From positions 682,001-746,000 of the forward strand of contig NZ_BBYF01000001.1 of NCBI RefSeq assembly GCF_001894745.1: DNA of 64,000 nt. The letters run 5' to 3'. This DNA comes from Paenibacillus sp. NAIST15-1. GTDB lineage: Bacteria > Bacillota > Bacilli > Paenibacillales > Paenibacillaceae. Under the pieces are notes generated by a model. That model was not told the origin of the DNA, did not search any database, and saw only the letters and a list, made by a program, of their open reading frames with translations. This document shows positions 16,403 to 25,540 of this stretch, in pieces (positions within the stretch are counted from its first letter, which is position 1; every line of letters begins with the position of its first letter). Both the position numbers and the translations under genes were made by a program.

Positions 16403-17060
16403 GATCGCATCTACATACTCGGAAGCACTCGCACATTCCATATGGAAGACAGAGCATCCAATGGATGGTATTTTGCCTGACCTCTATGCATTATGTGCCG
16501 AGTACAAGGCCCCTATATTGATGCATATTGATCCTCCTCAAGGCATCCCGATGCTGAAACTGGAGGAAGCGGCCAAGAAATACCCAGATACTATATTTAT
16601 CTTTGGGCATGCAAATGCCTACAATTCTCCCGAAAATATACGCTCACTGCTAAGCGAACACCCGAATGTCTACGTGGATTTTTTCGCAGGCTTTACGGCA
16701 TTTAATCCATCCAGTGCCTATAAGCTGGAGGATTTCGTCCCTATCATCAAGGAGTTTCCGGATCGCTTTTTGCTAAGCACGGATTCAGGTTACGGCCTCA
16801 CGAGCGAAGAAAACGCAATTCAAGCCATGTACATGCTGCTTGACGCATTAGACGATCCAGAATTAATCAACAAAATTGCATTCGGCAATATCGAACGGCT
16901 CATCAGTGAACAGCCGGCTACACATTCTCAGCTTGCCGCAATTCGGCAACTGGAAAACAAGACAGGCAAGAAATACGACATTACGAATCTATCCAAAGAA
17001 GATGCCAGCAAGCTATTGCTCCAAGCAGGTCAACCGTTACCAGGCACTGCAGATGAGTAG
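16403..17060 (+). pseudogene. Amidohydrolase family protein, 3' fragment
   Basis: In this frame the sequence before and after 16461 reads STYSEALAHSIWKTEHPMDG, then YALCAEYKAPILMHID, IFIFGHAN and the late metal-ligand motif LLSTDSGYG. These are conserved C-terminal parts of amidohydrolase_2 proteins. It complements the 5' fragment at 5981-6350: together they cover both ends of one enzyme, but the centre is missing. The stop at 17058-17060 is native. No ribosome-binding site serves the internal ATG at 16461, so independent translation is unlikely. Confidence 0.8.
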
Positions 17061-17177
17061 TCGATTTTGAGCATTCCTTTGCTCCCGTACCCCCGTGACG
17101 TCAGGTAAGGGAGCATCCATTATTCTCAGATAAATCAAACTTTAGCCATGAATCATAGTCTGATATAGTACCACAAT

Positions 17178-17236
17178 AAAAAACTGCATCCCCTTCGATG
17201 GATACCATCTAAAAAGGGGAGATGCAGTTTTTTTAC
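17178..17236. terminator. Bidirectional terminator
   Basis: AAAAACTGCATC pairs with GATGCAGTTTTT, with further pairing of CCCCTT and AAGGGG inside. It separates the amidohydrolase 3' fragment from the convergent EamA gene. Confidence 0.75.
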
Positions 17237-17274
17237 AATAGTATTTAGAAATGAGTATTCATACTCTTTTCTAT

Positions 17275-18189
17275 CTATGCCCCGAAATCCGTACGATTTG
17301 TCTGCTGCTCGGTTGCCTGCCGTTGCTGTAGTAAGAACATAGCAAGTCCAATCAAAATGAGTGCAATGCCAATTCCTTGCTGAACCGTGATAATCTCATC
17401 CAAAATGAAATAAGCAAGGATGCACGTCCCGACCGTCTCTCCAAGAATACTCATAGAAATGACTGACGTACTGAGCCATTTCAACAGCCAATTGAATAAC
17501 GTCTGACCTAAAATCGTGGCGATGAAGGCGAGTCCGATAAAGGACCACCAGGTGTTAGCAGAATAATCGAAGAAGGATGTTTGCTGACTGAAGGAAAAGA
17601 GACTTAACAAGAGCGCACTGCTTGCATAGCCAATGATGGAATATGGAACGAGCGACAACTGTTTGCGAACATGCTGGCCAACAAAGAAGTAAGCCGTAAT
17701 GACTCCTGCCGCAATAAAGGCAAGAATATCGCCGAACAGCGCCTGCCCGCTAATCTGGAAGTCCTGCCACCCGATGACGAAGCTTCCTGCAATCGCTACG
17801 ATACAACCGAGTATGGCCCCTATACGGAAGCGTTCTTTAAACAAAAAGTAGCCTCCCGCCATGGAAAAGAGCGGCTGCAAGGTCACGATCACCGTTGAGC
17901 TTGCGACTGACGTGTAATTCAATGACTCAAACCAGAGCACATAGTGCGTGGCTAGAAATAAGCCTGACAGCAGTCCATACCCCCATTGCTTCTTCGACAA
18001 TGAACATATTTCTCGCATTCTCTCTTTGTCCGCGAGAAGAAACGGCAGCAGCATAACCGCTGCAAAAAACATCCGATAAAACGCCGTAATGCCAGCCGGC
18101 GCATCTGCTAACTTCACGAAGATAGCTGAAGTCGATAATGCCAACACCCCGAGAAATAAAGTCGCATAAGACATAAGCGGTGATTTCAA
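17275..18189 (-). CDS. EamA/DMT family transporter
   Basis: 304 residues with ten predicted membrane helices in two EamA repeats, each closing with the family pattern (VASSTVIVTLQPLFSMAGGY in the first, SMSILGETVGTCILAYF in the second). EamA proteins export metabolites such as amino acids or their derivatives; the substrate here is unknown. The TTG at 18189 has GGGGGA 6 nt upstream and is chosen over the later ATG. Single gene. Confidence 0.85.
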   Translation of the reverse strand: MKSPLMSYATLFLGVLALSTSAIFVKLADAPAGITAFYRMFFAAVMLLPFLLADKERMREICSLSKKQWGYGLLSGLFLATHYVLWFESLNYTSVASSTVIVTLQPLFSMAGGYFLFKERFRIGAILGCIVAIAGSFVIGWQDFQISGQALFGDILAFIAAGVITAYFFVGQHVRKQLSLVPYSIIGYASSALLLSLFSFSQQTSFFDYSANTWWSFIGLAFIATILGQTLFNWLLKWLSTSVISMSILGETVGTCILAYFILDEIITVQQGIGIALILIGLAMFLLQQRQATEQQTNRTDFGA

Positions 18190-18441
18190 TACTGCTCCCC
18201 CTAAACAATGTGTTAATCAACTATACAGCGTTCGTTACCATGTACACATGTAAGTATAATTAGAAAGGCACACAAAAAATAGTAGGGAATGCAAGCCTAT
18301 TGAAGGCCGCTCATTCGGTAAAATGTTACGCTCCAAAGATTTTTATATTTTATAAATAAATATTTATATATAATACTTTACTCATAAAGTGATATCATTT
18401 ACAATGACTACACCAACATTAACCAAAAAGGTGGTCATTAT

Positions 18442-19668
18442 ATGCTGCTGCGTCACAAAGCCTTCAGGCAATTATTTGCCGGAAGAGTCCTGAGCGTTTT
18501 TGCGGACTCCATACTCTTTTTCTCGCTACTCAAATGGATTGAAATCAAGTCGAGCGGAACAGAATCCTTTACGTTTTTCTATGTGGCATACTATCTCCCT
18601 ATTGTGCTGCTAGCCCTGCCTGCCGGAGCCTGGATATCCGGAAAAACGCTGCAGCATGTGATGGTATGGTCAAATGTCGTCCGCATGAGCGGTATGATCC
18701 TGTTCTTTTTACTCTCAAATATGATCCCGATGCCGTGGGTATATGCGCTCCTAATTTCAGAAAGCATTGTCGGTTTATTTTTCATGCCAGCCAGTCAGTC
18801 TCTCCTCCCTCAAATCGTTAGCGAAAAAGAACGTCCATCAGCGAATAGCTGGCTTCAGATGGGCTATACGGTCGTCAAAATAACAGGTCAGATCTTTACC
18901 GCCTTTATGCTCAAAAACGGGTCCTCGCCTGCTTCGTTGCTGTTGTTTTCAGCCTTTCTTCTCCTATGTTCGCTGATGTGCATTATGCGCATGAAGCCAA
19001 AGGTGAAACAGGAAATGCCGGAACGCCGTGGCCAATGGACTTTGATGAAAGAAGGTGTCCTTTATATTGCTCGTCACCGCCAGCTCGGCACGTTGTTTGT
19101 TTTTTTGACGATTGCCATGTTCATTGCTTCCTCAGTGGATTTGATTCTGCTCTCCTTTTTAAGGGATGTGCTTGGTTCAGGCGTTGAAAATCTAAGTTTT
19201 ATCGGAACAGCTTCCCTTTCCGGCATGATCGTGGGTGCGGCTCTCGTTCCAAAATGGTATAAAAAGATAGAGAGAAAATGGCTGATAGTCCCTCCATTTT
19301 TCACCCTTTGTATCAGCATCGGCAGCTTATATGCAATCCAAAATTGGCTGGTGATATTGCCCCTCTTTTTCGTGCAGGGAATTGCACTAGGATGCTTTAA
19401 CATTACATTTGTGACCTACGTTCAGGATATTGTGGAGAAGGATAACTACACTCGCGTTTTCAGCATGTACCATATGATTTCAACCAGTGCGGCTCTGCCA
19501 GGTATATTGCTGACCGGAGTGTTGCTTTCGACATGGGGAGTAACAACGACGGTTCTCGTGATCAGCGGAATGTTGCTTATACTCGGAATTGCCGGAATTT
19601 TGGCTATACCATCTCTTGGTAAAGGAAACTCCGCAGAGCAAACGAATAATGAAACAGTGGCGGTTTAA
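18442..19668 (+). CDS. MFS transporter (MFS_3-like efflux pump)
   Basis: 408 residues, 12 predicted membrane helices, and the N-terminal pattern FRQLFAGRVLSVFADSILFF of the enterobactin-exporter/macrolide-efflux-like group. AAAGGTGG precedes the ATG. A PadR-family regulator follows 32 nt downstream on the same strand, so the pair is likely an inducible export operon. The substrate is probably a hydrophobic drug-like molecule, but this is inference. The upstream region 18330-18400 is very AT-rich, as in promoters. Confidence 0.85.
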   Translation: MLLRHKAFRQLFAGRVLSVFADSILFFSLLKWIEIKSSGTESFTFFYVAYYLPIVLLALPAGAWISGKTLQHVMVWSNVVRMSGMILFFLLSNMIPMPWVYALLISESIVGLFFMPASQSLLPQIVSEKERPSANSWLQMGYTVVKITGQIFTAFMLKNGSSPASLLLFSAFLLLCSLMCIMRMKPKVKQEMPERRGQWTLMKEGVLYIARHRQLGTLFVFLTIAMFIASSVDLILLSFLRDVLGSGVENLSFIGTASLSGMIVGAALVPKWYKKIERKWLIVPPFFTLCISIGSLYAIQNWLVILPLFFVQGIALGCFNITFVTYVQDIVEKDNYTRVFSMYHMISTSAALPGILLTGVLLSTWGVTTTVLVISGMLLILGIAGILAIPSLGKGNSAEQTNNETVAV

Positions 19669-19700
19669 TATATGAAAATGACAGAAAGGAAGTAGAAACG

Positions 19701-20360
19701 ATGTCGTTGAAGTTTGGAATTTTGGGCTTTCTTAGTAAATGGGAAGCGACTGGTTATGATCTCAAAAAGGAATTTGATGATTTTATGAGCATCTTTTGGC
19801 ATTCACATTTATCACAAATCTATCCGGAACTTGGACGTTTAGAACAGGAGGATTACATTACAAGCCGCATGCAGCCGCAGACGGGCAAACCCGACAAAAA
19901 GATCTACGCCATCACGGAAAAAGGCAAGCAGGAGCTGATCTCCTGGCTGCTTTCGCCTCCGGAAACGCCGAAGCTTAAGGACTCCTTTCTGATGCAGGTC
20001 TTCTTTATGGACAACATTCCCGCAGAGGAGGTTATTTTCCAGCTAAAGGCCTATCAAAAGGAGCGGGAACAGCGGTTAGCCAAGATGAAACGCATTCTTC
20101 ATGAGCGCTGGGAAAGCATCCGAGAGCGTAATGTCATGAATTCACGGATTTTAATGAGCTCAGCGGTCATAAGAAGAGGTTTGGAACAAGAAATCCATTA
20201 TATAAGCTGGTGTAAAGACACGATCGAACTAGTGGAGTCCTGTTCCGCACTTTGGTCGCAGGATATCGACAAATCAGATTTGCCTGATGAAGTGTATATT
20301 CGATTTTCGGACGTCGAACCTTTATTCAAGAAGTATTATGGCAATTTAATGAAAGATTAA
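19701..20360 (+). CDS. PadR family transcriptional regulator
   Basis: 219 residues: a PadR winged helix at 1-85 (FGILGFLSKWEATGYDLKKE, then HLSQIYPELGRLEQEDYI and KKIYAITEKGKQEL), then a Vir_C_2-like helical dimerisation domain. GAAAGGAAG precedes the ATG. It directly follows the MFS pump gene and most likely represses it until ligand binds. Confidence 0.9.
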   Translation: MSLKFGILGFLSKWEATGYDLKKEFDDFMSIFWHSHLSQIYPELGRLEQEDYITSRMQPQTGKPDKKIYAITEKGKQELISWLLSPPETPKLKDSFLMQVFFMDNIPAEEVIFQLKAYQKEREQRLAKMKRILHERWESIRERNVMNSRILMSSAVIRRGLEQEIHYISWCKDTIELVESCSALWSQDIDKSDLPDEVYIRFSDVEPLFKKYYGNLMKD

Positions 20361-20419
20361 CACATATATAATCATTTTCCGTTATCTGATTAATCAATGG
20401 GCGTGACCTAAAAGAAAAA

Positions 20420-20446
20420 TCCCGATGAATAAATCATTCATCGGGA
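20420..20446. terminator. Bidirectional terminator
   Basis: TCCCGATGAA and TTCATCGGGA form a 10-bp perfect stem with a 7-nt loop and A/T flanks between convergent genes. Confidence 0.8.
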
Positions 20447-20473
20447 AAACGAGTCGACATTTTGATGTTGCGA

Positions 20474-20920
20474 TCAGTTTCTTTTATAAACTTCTAAAAT
20501 ATAATCATAAAATCTGCTGGAATTGTTCTCTACTCGAATAAAATATTCCTGATCCTTTATCAACTTCTCAGAAAATTTCAATTCGTTGCGCGAGTCCACT
20601 GCTCCGCTCGTGATTTTCTTTCTATTGGCATCATACAGGGTCACTTCGGCTCCCTCAACAGGAAGCTCAATGTTAGCAGCGCCAAAGTCAAATGTATAGA
20701 ATGTAGTCTCAGGAGCCTTAAACTTAAAATAGTCGTAATCGTCATCGCGGGATGCTTTACCATTGATCATGGTATGTGTTTTTAGAGGAAACTCATTAGC
20801 ACGCTTAAACGTATCGTTATTTTCAATCTCATTAAAAAAATCAATTGCTGCAAACGCTGGCGTGGATAGGCCAGCTACCATAGTAAGCCCCAAAATACCT
20901 GCTATGATCTGTTTTTTCAT
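20474..20920 (-). CDS. Secreted protein with PPC-like beta-sandwich
   Basis: About 148 residues. The signal peptide is clear: MKKQIIAGILGLTMVAG, then cleavage after AFA. The mature part has FNEIENNDTFKRANEF, RDDDYDYFKFKAPE and a C-terminal EYFIRVENNSS, the layout of bacterial pre-peptidase C-terminal (PPC) domains usually attached to secreted proteases. Here the domain stands alone. AGGAGG lies 10 nt before the ATG; a TTG one codon earlier is equally possible. Likely extracellular. Confidence 0.75.
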   Translation of the reverse strand: MKKQIIAGILGLTMVAGLSTPAFAAIDFFNEIENNDTFKRANEFPLKTHTMINGKASRDDDYDYFKFKAPETTFYTFDFGAANIELPVEGAEVTLYDANRKKITSGAVDSRNELKFSEKLIKDQEYFIRVENNSSRFYDYILEVYKRN

Positions 20921-21153
20921 CAATTAATGACCTCCTAAAATAGTTTGAAGCGCAAGGAGTCTGAGGTGTCGTTCTATCTATCATTTTACGATTCAAATAT
21001 GCTGCCCACTAGGGTAGCGTCATGACATGATTCAATGAATAAATTTACTTTTTTATGAAATGAGTAGACTCAAACAAAACAAAGAATATGTAAGCCCGAA
21101 GCTCGTCATGAGACAAAATCGACCGGCAAATGCCGAGCTCCGGATCCATCAAG

Positions 21154-21381
21154 TTATATCAATGCAATAGCGAGTAATGTGAATAAGCTTAGGGTTATGA
21201 TATCGTTATTAACGAAAGGAAAAAAGCCTGACGTTCTTACAGCTCCATAATTCGCTTCGGGACGCAAATAGACATTTTGATAATCTACCTTAACAACTGT
21301 CCCTCGGTACTCTTTCCGATCCATCGTCAGGATACGAACTTTTTTGTTCATACAGTACAAGCAATTATGATAGGCTTCCAT
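21154..21381 (-). CDS. Small Sm-like protein with C-terminal membrane helix
   Basis: 75 residues. The segment VRILTMDRKEYRGTVVKVDY resembles the first strands of an LSm/SH3-like small barrel, and residues 55-75 (NDIITLSLFTLLAIALI) form a hydrophobic helix at the C-terminus. GGAGGGGAACAACA precedes the ATG. Function unknown. Related short proteins occur in spore formers, but I cannot name the family. Confidence 0.6.
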   Translation of the reverse strand: MEAYHNCLYCMNKKVRILTMDRKEYRGTVVKVDYQNVYLRPEANYGAVRTSGFFPFVNNDIITLSLFTLLAIALI

Positions 21382-21509
21382 TGTTGTTCCCCTCCTCCCT
21401 ATTCACCATATGACACAAATCCAATTGGGACACGGCGAATACACTTCCTAGCGAGGGGATATTGTCTGCCTAGCAGCATCTCCTTACCATTTTCAATCTA
21501 TGAACAAAG

Positions 21510-22238
21510 TTATTGTCCCTTCATTTTCTTCTTAAAGCTCATCACCGCGATAGCAAAAATGAAGACCGCATAGCCTGCTACCCAAATAAAAGGGACAACT
21601 AGCTTGCTGTATTCGCCAGCCAACGCATATCGTGCAGCATCTACTGCATGAGCGAACGGCAATACATAGGCGATTGACTGGAATGCACCCCCGATCATAT
21701 CCAGTGCAAACCATGTTCCGCTAAGCCATGCGGATAGATTAACGAAAATCGCAAATATCCCTCCAACTTGCTTGTCTGTGAAATATGTCCCCAGCAGCAG
21801 TCCAAACCCAATATACAGAAGCGCCATCATCAAGAGCAGAATAATAGCTACCAGCACATTCAAATGTATGGAAAGTCCTAAGAAAAAGGCTGTAATCAAG
21901 CACACAGCAATTTGCAGAGCCGCAATTGGCAATAAGGGAAGCGCATATCCGATGATATAATCGGATGCCGACATGGGCGAAGCGAAGATCCGCATCAGAA
22001 ATGAGCTGCTTCTATCCTTCCCGACCAGCATTCCTGAGAATAACGTAATGAATGAAAAGCTAAAAACGATCACACCTGGCGTTATATTCTCGATTTGAAA
22101 TAGAGCAACGGGCATGTTCTTCTGCATGAGTGAAAAAAGACAGATCATGATAACCGGAAGCCCCATTCCAAATAGAAGGGTCAATGGATCTCGTAAAACT
22201 TCCTTACGATTGCGTGAAGCAAATGCGAAGTATTTCAT
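21510..22238 (-). CDS. ABC-2 type transporter permease
   Basis: 242 residues starting MKYFAFASRNRKEVLRDPLT, the usual cytoplasmic lead-in of ABC-2 permeases (R-x-x-x-x-x-R-D-P), followed by six hydrophobic segments. GGAGG ends 7 nt before the ATG at 22238. The open frame extends upstream into the ATPase gene but only the later start has a ribosome-binding site. It pairs with the ATP-binding protein immediately upstream, in an operon with DUF3021 and LytTR genes. Confidence 0.85.
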   Translation of the reverse strand: MKYFAFASRNRKEVLRDPLTLLFGMGLPVIMICLFSLMQKNMPVALFQIENITPGVIVFSFSFITLFSGMLVGKDRSSSFLMRIFASPMSASDYIIGYALPLLPIAALQIAVCLITAFFLGLSIHLNVLVAIILLLMMALLYIGFGLLLGTYFTDKQVGGIFAIFVNLSAWLSGTWFALDMIGGAFQSIAYVLPFAHAVDAARYALAGEYSKLVVPFIWVAGYAVFIFAIAVMSFKKKMKGQ

Positions 22239-22240
22239 AA

Positions 22241-22963
22241 TCAGGCCTCCTCTTCTGTTAATGCGAGGAATATTTCTTCTAGCGAAGATTTCCCGGTTTT
22301 TCTTTTTAACTCCTCGACTGTTCCGAGCGCATGCAAGGTACCGCCGTGCATAATACCAACTCGATCCGCAAGCGCCTCTACCTCTTCTAAATAGTGCGTC
22401 GTTACGATAATCGTGATCTTGCCTTTCAACTCCAGTAAAATCCCCCATAAATCACGTCTAGCTCGAATATCGAGCCCTAACGTCGGCTCATCCAAGAAGA
22501 TGATTTTCGGATTGGAAATGAGTGCCATCGCAATGCTTAGTCGGCGCTGAAGCCCGCCTGATAGTGTCTTGGCTTTGCTTCTCGCCCGCTCTGTAAGCCC
22601 GAACCTATCCATCAAATCCATCGATTTATGCTTGGCCTCTCGCTGGTTATATCCATAAATGCTCGCAATGAATTCTAGATTCTCCTTCACCGTAAGATTC
22701 GGGGCGACTGCCGTTTCCTGCGGCGAAAGGTTTATGTTCTGCTTTACTGCCGTCGGATTGGTGACAATACTATCGCCTGCCATCCATGCATCGCCGCTCG
22801 TAGGGGGAAGCAGGCAGCTTAGCATTTTAATCGTGGTCGTCTTTCCGGCACCATTTTGACCAAGCAATGCAAAGAATTCTCCCTGTTCAATCGTCAGCGA
22901 TAGATTGTCGACAGCCTTGCGCCCTGTATAAGTTTGGGATAGCTTCTTGACTACAATGCTCAT
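22241..22963 (-). CDS. ABC transporter ATP-binding protein
   Basis: 240 residues with all nucleotide-binding motifs: Walker A LLGQNGAGKTTT, Q-loop SPQET, signature LSGGLQRRLSIAMALI, Walker B IIFLDEPTLGLD and the H-loop VTTHYLEE. It resembles the drug/peptide-export ATPases of the DrrA/CcmA group. Its start is adjacent to the stop of the DUF3021 gene (TAG-ATG), so translation is coupled. Works with the ABC-2 permease downstream. Confidence 0.9.
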   Translation of the reverse strand: MSIVVKKLSQTYTGRKAVDNLSLTIEQGEFFALLGQNGAGKTTTIKMLSCLLPPTSGDAWMAGDSIVTNPTAVKQNINLSPQETAVAPNLTVKENLEFIASIYGYNQREAKHKSMDLMDRFGLTERARSKAKTLSGGLQRRLSIAMALISNPKIIFLDEPTLGLDIRARRDLWGILLELKGKITIIVTTHYLEEVEALADRVGIMHGGTLHALGTVEELKRKTGKSSLEEIFLALTEEEA

Positions 22964-23434
22964 CTATTCCTCGCCTCCCTCTTCGAATCGCTTCAACTGA
23001 ATCGCAGCATTAATCTGTTTGATGTCATTCTTCGATATGACGTATTGCGTTACCCAAGTAATGATATAGGTGCCTAGAAAGCTGAGCAGGAACATAAGCA
23101 CATTACGGGACGTCTGCGGCATCCACAGCAGAATAACGACCGGAATCCATACAGCTGCCGTGATGCAAAAATGAATGAAATACTGCTTCAATAGTCCCCA
23201 CTTCGCCACATCGAACACGAGTGAGCTAGTTGCGAAGGTAATCCCTATTAATCCGGTCAGCAGATTCTGCACGATAACGGCTATCGTCCCATTATGGAAA
23301 TAAGATCGAAATTGTTCGACAACCGGCATATATTCCCCCTGACCTACAGAGAACGAAATAATGATCTGGACGATTTGTCCAATGATTACGCCGATAATGA
23401 AGCCACCGGCAACTCGATTAAGTAGATTTTTCAC
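22964..23434 (-). CDS. DUF3021 family membrane protein
   Basis: 156 residues with four hydrophobic helices. The N-terminus NRVAGGFIIGVIIGQIVQII and the placement directly after a LytTR regulator are characteristic of DUF3021 proteins. In Bacillales these form LytTR/DUF3021 pairs upstream of ABC exporters, where the membrane protein is thought to hold the regulator inactive. GTG start with GAGGTG upstream. Confidence 0.8.
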   Translation of the reverse strand: MKNLLNRVAGGFIIGVIIGQIVQIIISFSVGQGEYMPVVEQFRSYFHNGTIAVIVQNLLTGLIGITFATSSLVFDVAKWGLLKQYFIHFCITAAVWIPVVILLWMPQTSRNVLMFLLSFLGTYIITWVTQYVISKNDIKQINAAIQLKRFEEGGEE

Positions 23435-23445
23435 GATGATTCACC

Positions 23446-23886
23446 TCATATACCGAACAGTTTCTTGATTTTTGCAACATAACGCCTAGAAGCATAAGTT
23501 TTCACATTTCCAGCGAGCGACACGCCAATCGTTCCCGTCATGCTTATATCCATGTTCCGAATCATCTTGATGTTCACGATCTCCGAATTCGAAATGCGGA
23601 CGAAGCATTCGCTATCGAGCTTTTCTTCCAATTCATACAGCCTAGAACGAACAGTGTAGATACCGGCGATCGTTTGAAGGAACACCTTCTGTTTCTCTGC
23701 GTAAATTCGGACAATATGCTTGCAATCGACGATTTCTACACCGCGATCTGAAAATACAGGCAAGGCATCTATATAAGTCTCTGACAGCCGCTTCATGATT
23801 TCTGATATTTCATCCGTCATTTTGTCGGTTAGGATGATGATCTTCGGCTCTGTACAAGATGGATCGATCGATACTTCGAATTTCAC
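23446..23886 (-). CDS. LytTR-domain DNA-binding regulator
   Basis: 146 residues. The C-terminal ~95 residues form a LytTR domain: HIVRIYAEKQKVFLQTIAG, YELEEKLDSECFVRISNSEI and GNVKTYASRRYVAKIK. There is no receiver domain; the N-terminal part is a short alpha/beta region. A GTG at 23886 is the start. It heads the four-gene operon with DUF3021, ATPase and permease, and presumably activates it. A degenerate copy of part of this gene is found at 25735-25835. Confidence 0.85.
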   Translation of the reverse strand: MKFEVSIDPSCTEPKIIILTDKMTDEISEIMKRLSETYIDALPVFSDRGVEIVDCKHIVRIYAEKQKVFLQTIAGIYTVRSRLYELEEKLDSECFVRISNSEIVNIKMIRNMDISMTGTIGVSLAGNVKTYASRRYVAKIKKLFGI

Positions 23887-24033
23887 GTCATCTCATCCCC
23901 TTCTCTCGGTTCTAACTATAGGAAGATTCCCCACTGCTGTAAATGAATTCGCGATAGACGGTCGTTTTCGGATGATAACTGGTTGCAATTTAACTGCACT
24001 CTTTGTACGGCAGCACTTTCGCCAAACAAAAAA

Positions 24034-24058
24034 CACACGGAGAAAGAGCCTCCGTGTG
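24034..24058. terminator. Hairpin (copy 1) before the LytTR operon
   Basis: CACACGGAG and CTCCGTGTG with a 7-nt loop. On the minus strand it is followed by TTTTTTG, so it would terminate leftward transcription before the LytTR operon. A near-identical hairpin lies at 25879-25902. Confidence 0.6.
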
Positions 24059-24223
24059 CCGATTCTATATCTATTCTCTTGTATGGTCGGAAATGAGGGC
24101 GCAATTTGAAAGTCTGTCATTTCACCAAGTGAACATTCCCTAGTATTTCAGCATAACTAATGCTATAATTTAGGTGTTTTATGTCAAATAATTCGCTTTT
24201 AAATGGGAAGGAGTGAATACCTG

Positions 24224-24289
24224 ATGAAAAAGAGATCTTTGAGAAGCCTATCCTCCGGTATCGGGTATTCTACTGCTGTTTTCTTCTAG
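24224..24289 (+). CDS. Possible 21-residue peptide upstream of ridA
   Basis: ATG with GGAAGGAG about 9 nt upstream opens MKKRSLRSLSSGIGYSTAVF and stops at TAG. It lies 73 nt before ridA on the same strand. It may be a leader peptide or the start of a lost lipoprotein/secreted gene (basic start, then hydrophobic). Confidence 0.35.
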   Translation: MKKRSLRSLSSGIGYSTAVFF

Positions 24290-24362
24290 AATTCAATGTG
24301 ACGGGATAAGTCTGTCCATTTTGAAGGAAATAACCGAAACCATTTAAAAGGAGATATTACTT

Positions 24363-24764
24363 ATGACACAAATCAATCCTATCGTTTCCAGATATAATCC
24401 TGAATCGATTGCAAAGCCGGTTGGAGAATACAGTCATGTAACCAAAATTGGCAGAGATGCGGAGCTGTATGTTTTTTCTGGTCAAATTGGAATCGATCAA
24501 AACAATCACATTCCCACTGACTTCAACGAACAGGTAACGAACACGATGAGCAACATTGTTGCCCTCCTTGCTTCTCAGAAGCTAACTCCTGATCATGTCG
24601 TGAAAGTAAATATTTGGGCGACGGAAGAAATCAACTGGGCTCATTTCGATGCGGAGTGGAATAACGTATTCGGTGCTACACCTCCTTCCATGACGATTGC
24701 CTATGTTGCTGGATTAGGTCTTCCTGAATTGAAAATTGAACTGGATGTATGGGCTGCAGGCTGA
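24363..24764 (+). CDS. RidA family protein (reactive imine deaminase-like)
   Basis: 133 residues of the YjgF/YER057c/UK114 fold: ELYVFSGQIGIDQNNHIP, NTMSNIVALLASQKLTPDHV and GATPPSMTIAYVAGLGLPEL. RidA enzymes hydrolyse reactive enamine/imine intermediates such as 2-aminoacrylate. The usual catalytic arginine in the C-terminal V-R region is not seen (TIAYVAG instead), so this may be a non-canonical subgroup. AAAAGGAG lies before the ATG. Monocistronic with a terminator. Confidence 0.85.
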   Translation: MTQINPIVSRYNPESIAKPVGEYSHVTKIGRDAELYVFSGQIGIDQNNHIPTDFNEQVTNTMSNIVALLASQKLTPDHVVKVNIWATEEINWAHFDAEWNNVFGATPPSMTIAYVAGLGLPELKIELDVWAAG

Positions 24765-24791
24765 TAAACGGCTCACATCATGTTGATATGT

Positions 24792-24820
24792 AACTCCCCC
24801 TCAGTGAGGGGGAGTTCTTT
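24792..24820 (+). terminator. Rho-independent terminator of ridA
   Basis: AACTCCCCCTCA and TGAGGGGGAGTT form a strong stem followed by CTTTAT, 28 nt after the ridA stop. Confidence 0.85.
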
Positions 24821-24946
24821 ATGGTAAGGCTGGATAGCTCTCGTACAGATGGACTTCCTTATCATTAACCGCGCTGAGGAATAATAGAGAGTGCGATCTT
24901 CTAAAGAATTGCGTTCTGTATCCACCATTCTACTGGGTTCGATTTA

Positions 24947-25408
24947 TTAGCAAACCGGATCGTAGCCCTTTACGAGGGCACCAATGCGCGTCTTAACTCC
25001 AAGCATATCAATAATTGATGCAATGTGATATTCAACGGTTCTCTTGCTCATCGCAAGAATAACAGCGATTTCTTAATTGCTCTTTTCTTGAGCAATTAGT
25101 TTAAGCATAAGCATGGACTCCAATATCGTACGCTTTTTGGTAGAACTCCTATAAGAGTAGCCGGACAACATAATAATTTTCATAGCTAGCCCGAATTTCT
25201 CTTTACATAGCTTCGCCACTTCGAAGCCATCCATATGCGGCATTGAAAAATCTATCACGAATACATTTGGCTTTACATGGTTCAGCTCTTGAATACCCTC
25301 GCGTGGATCCGTGAAAGTTCCGACTACATGAAGATCATTCTCCTCGTTTATTCGGTTCTTTAATCCTTCCATGACTAAATGGTGGGTTGAGGAATGAATA
25401 TTCATTGG
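24947..25408 (-). pseudogene. NarL/FixJ-type response regulator, degenerate
   Basis: The N-terminal part reads MEGLKNRINEEN, then NVFVIDFSMPHMDGFEVAKL with a plausible phospho-aspartate and MKIIMLSGYS, as in receiver domains. A stop occurs at 25073. In another frame EIAVILAMSKRTVEYHIASI then DMLGVKTRIGALVKG gives a LuxR-type helix-turn-helix ending at TAA 24947-24949. The second acidic residues at the N-terminus and part of the linker are missing. It is broken by frameshift and deletion. Confidence 0.7.
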
Positions 25409-25414
25409 ACCACC

Positions 25415-25540
25415 CAAATAATAGACCTGATGATAAATGGATGCCAAACGGAAGTGACGTGATAGCTTTCAAGCGCAATCCCATATAAGCGCTTGAATGC
25501 ATGGCCAAACCCATCATGGCTAACGCCTTGATGTTTTTCT
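25415..25540 (-). pseudogene. AraC-family regulator, C-terminal shard
   Basis: The minus strand reads GVSHDGFGHAFKRLYGIALE, the second helix-turn-helix signature of AraC/XylS proteins (S-H-D-G-F-x-x-A-F-K-R-x-Y-G). Nothing else of the gene is present. It is fused to response-regulator and HutI-like pieces. Confidence 0.6.

Noticed and set aside
6322..16450. Direct repeats flanking the island as target duplication or att sites
   Set aside because: Only a short TGGAAG is shared near both junctions, and it does not sit at the same relative position; too short to support site-specific integration.
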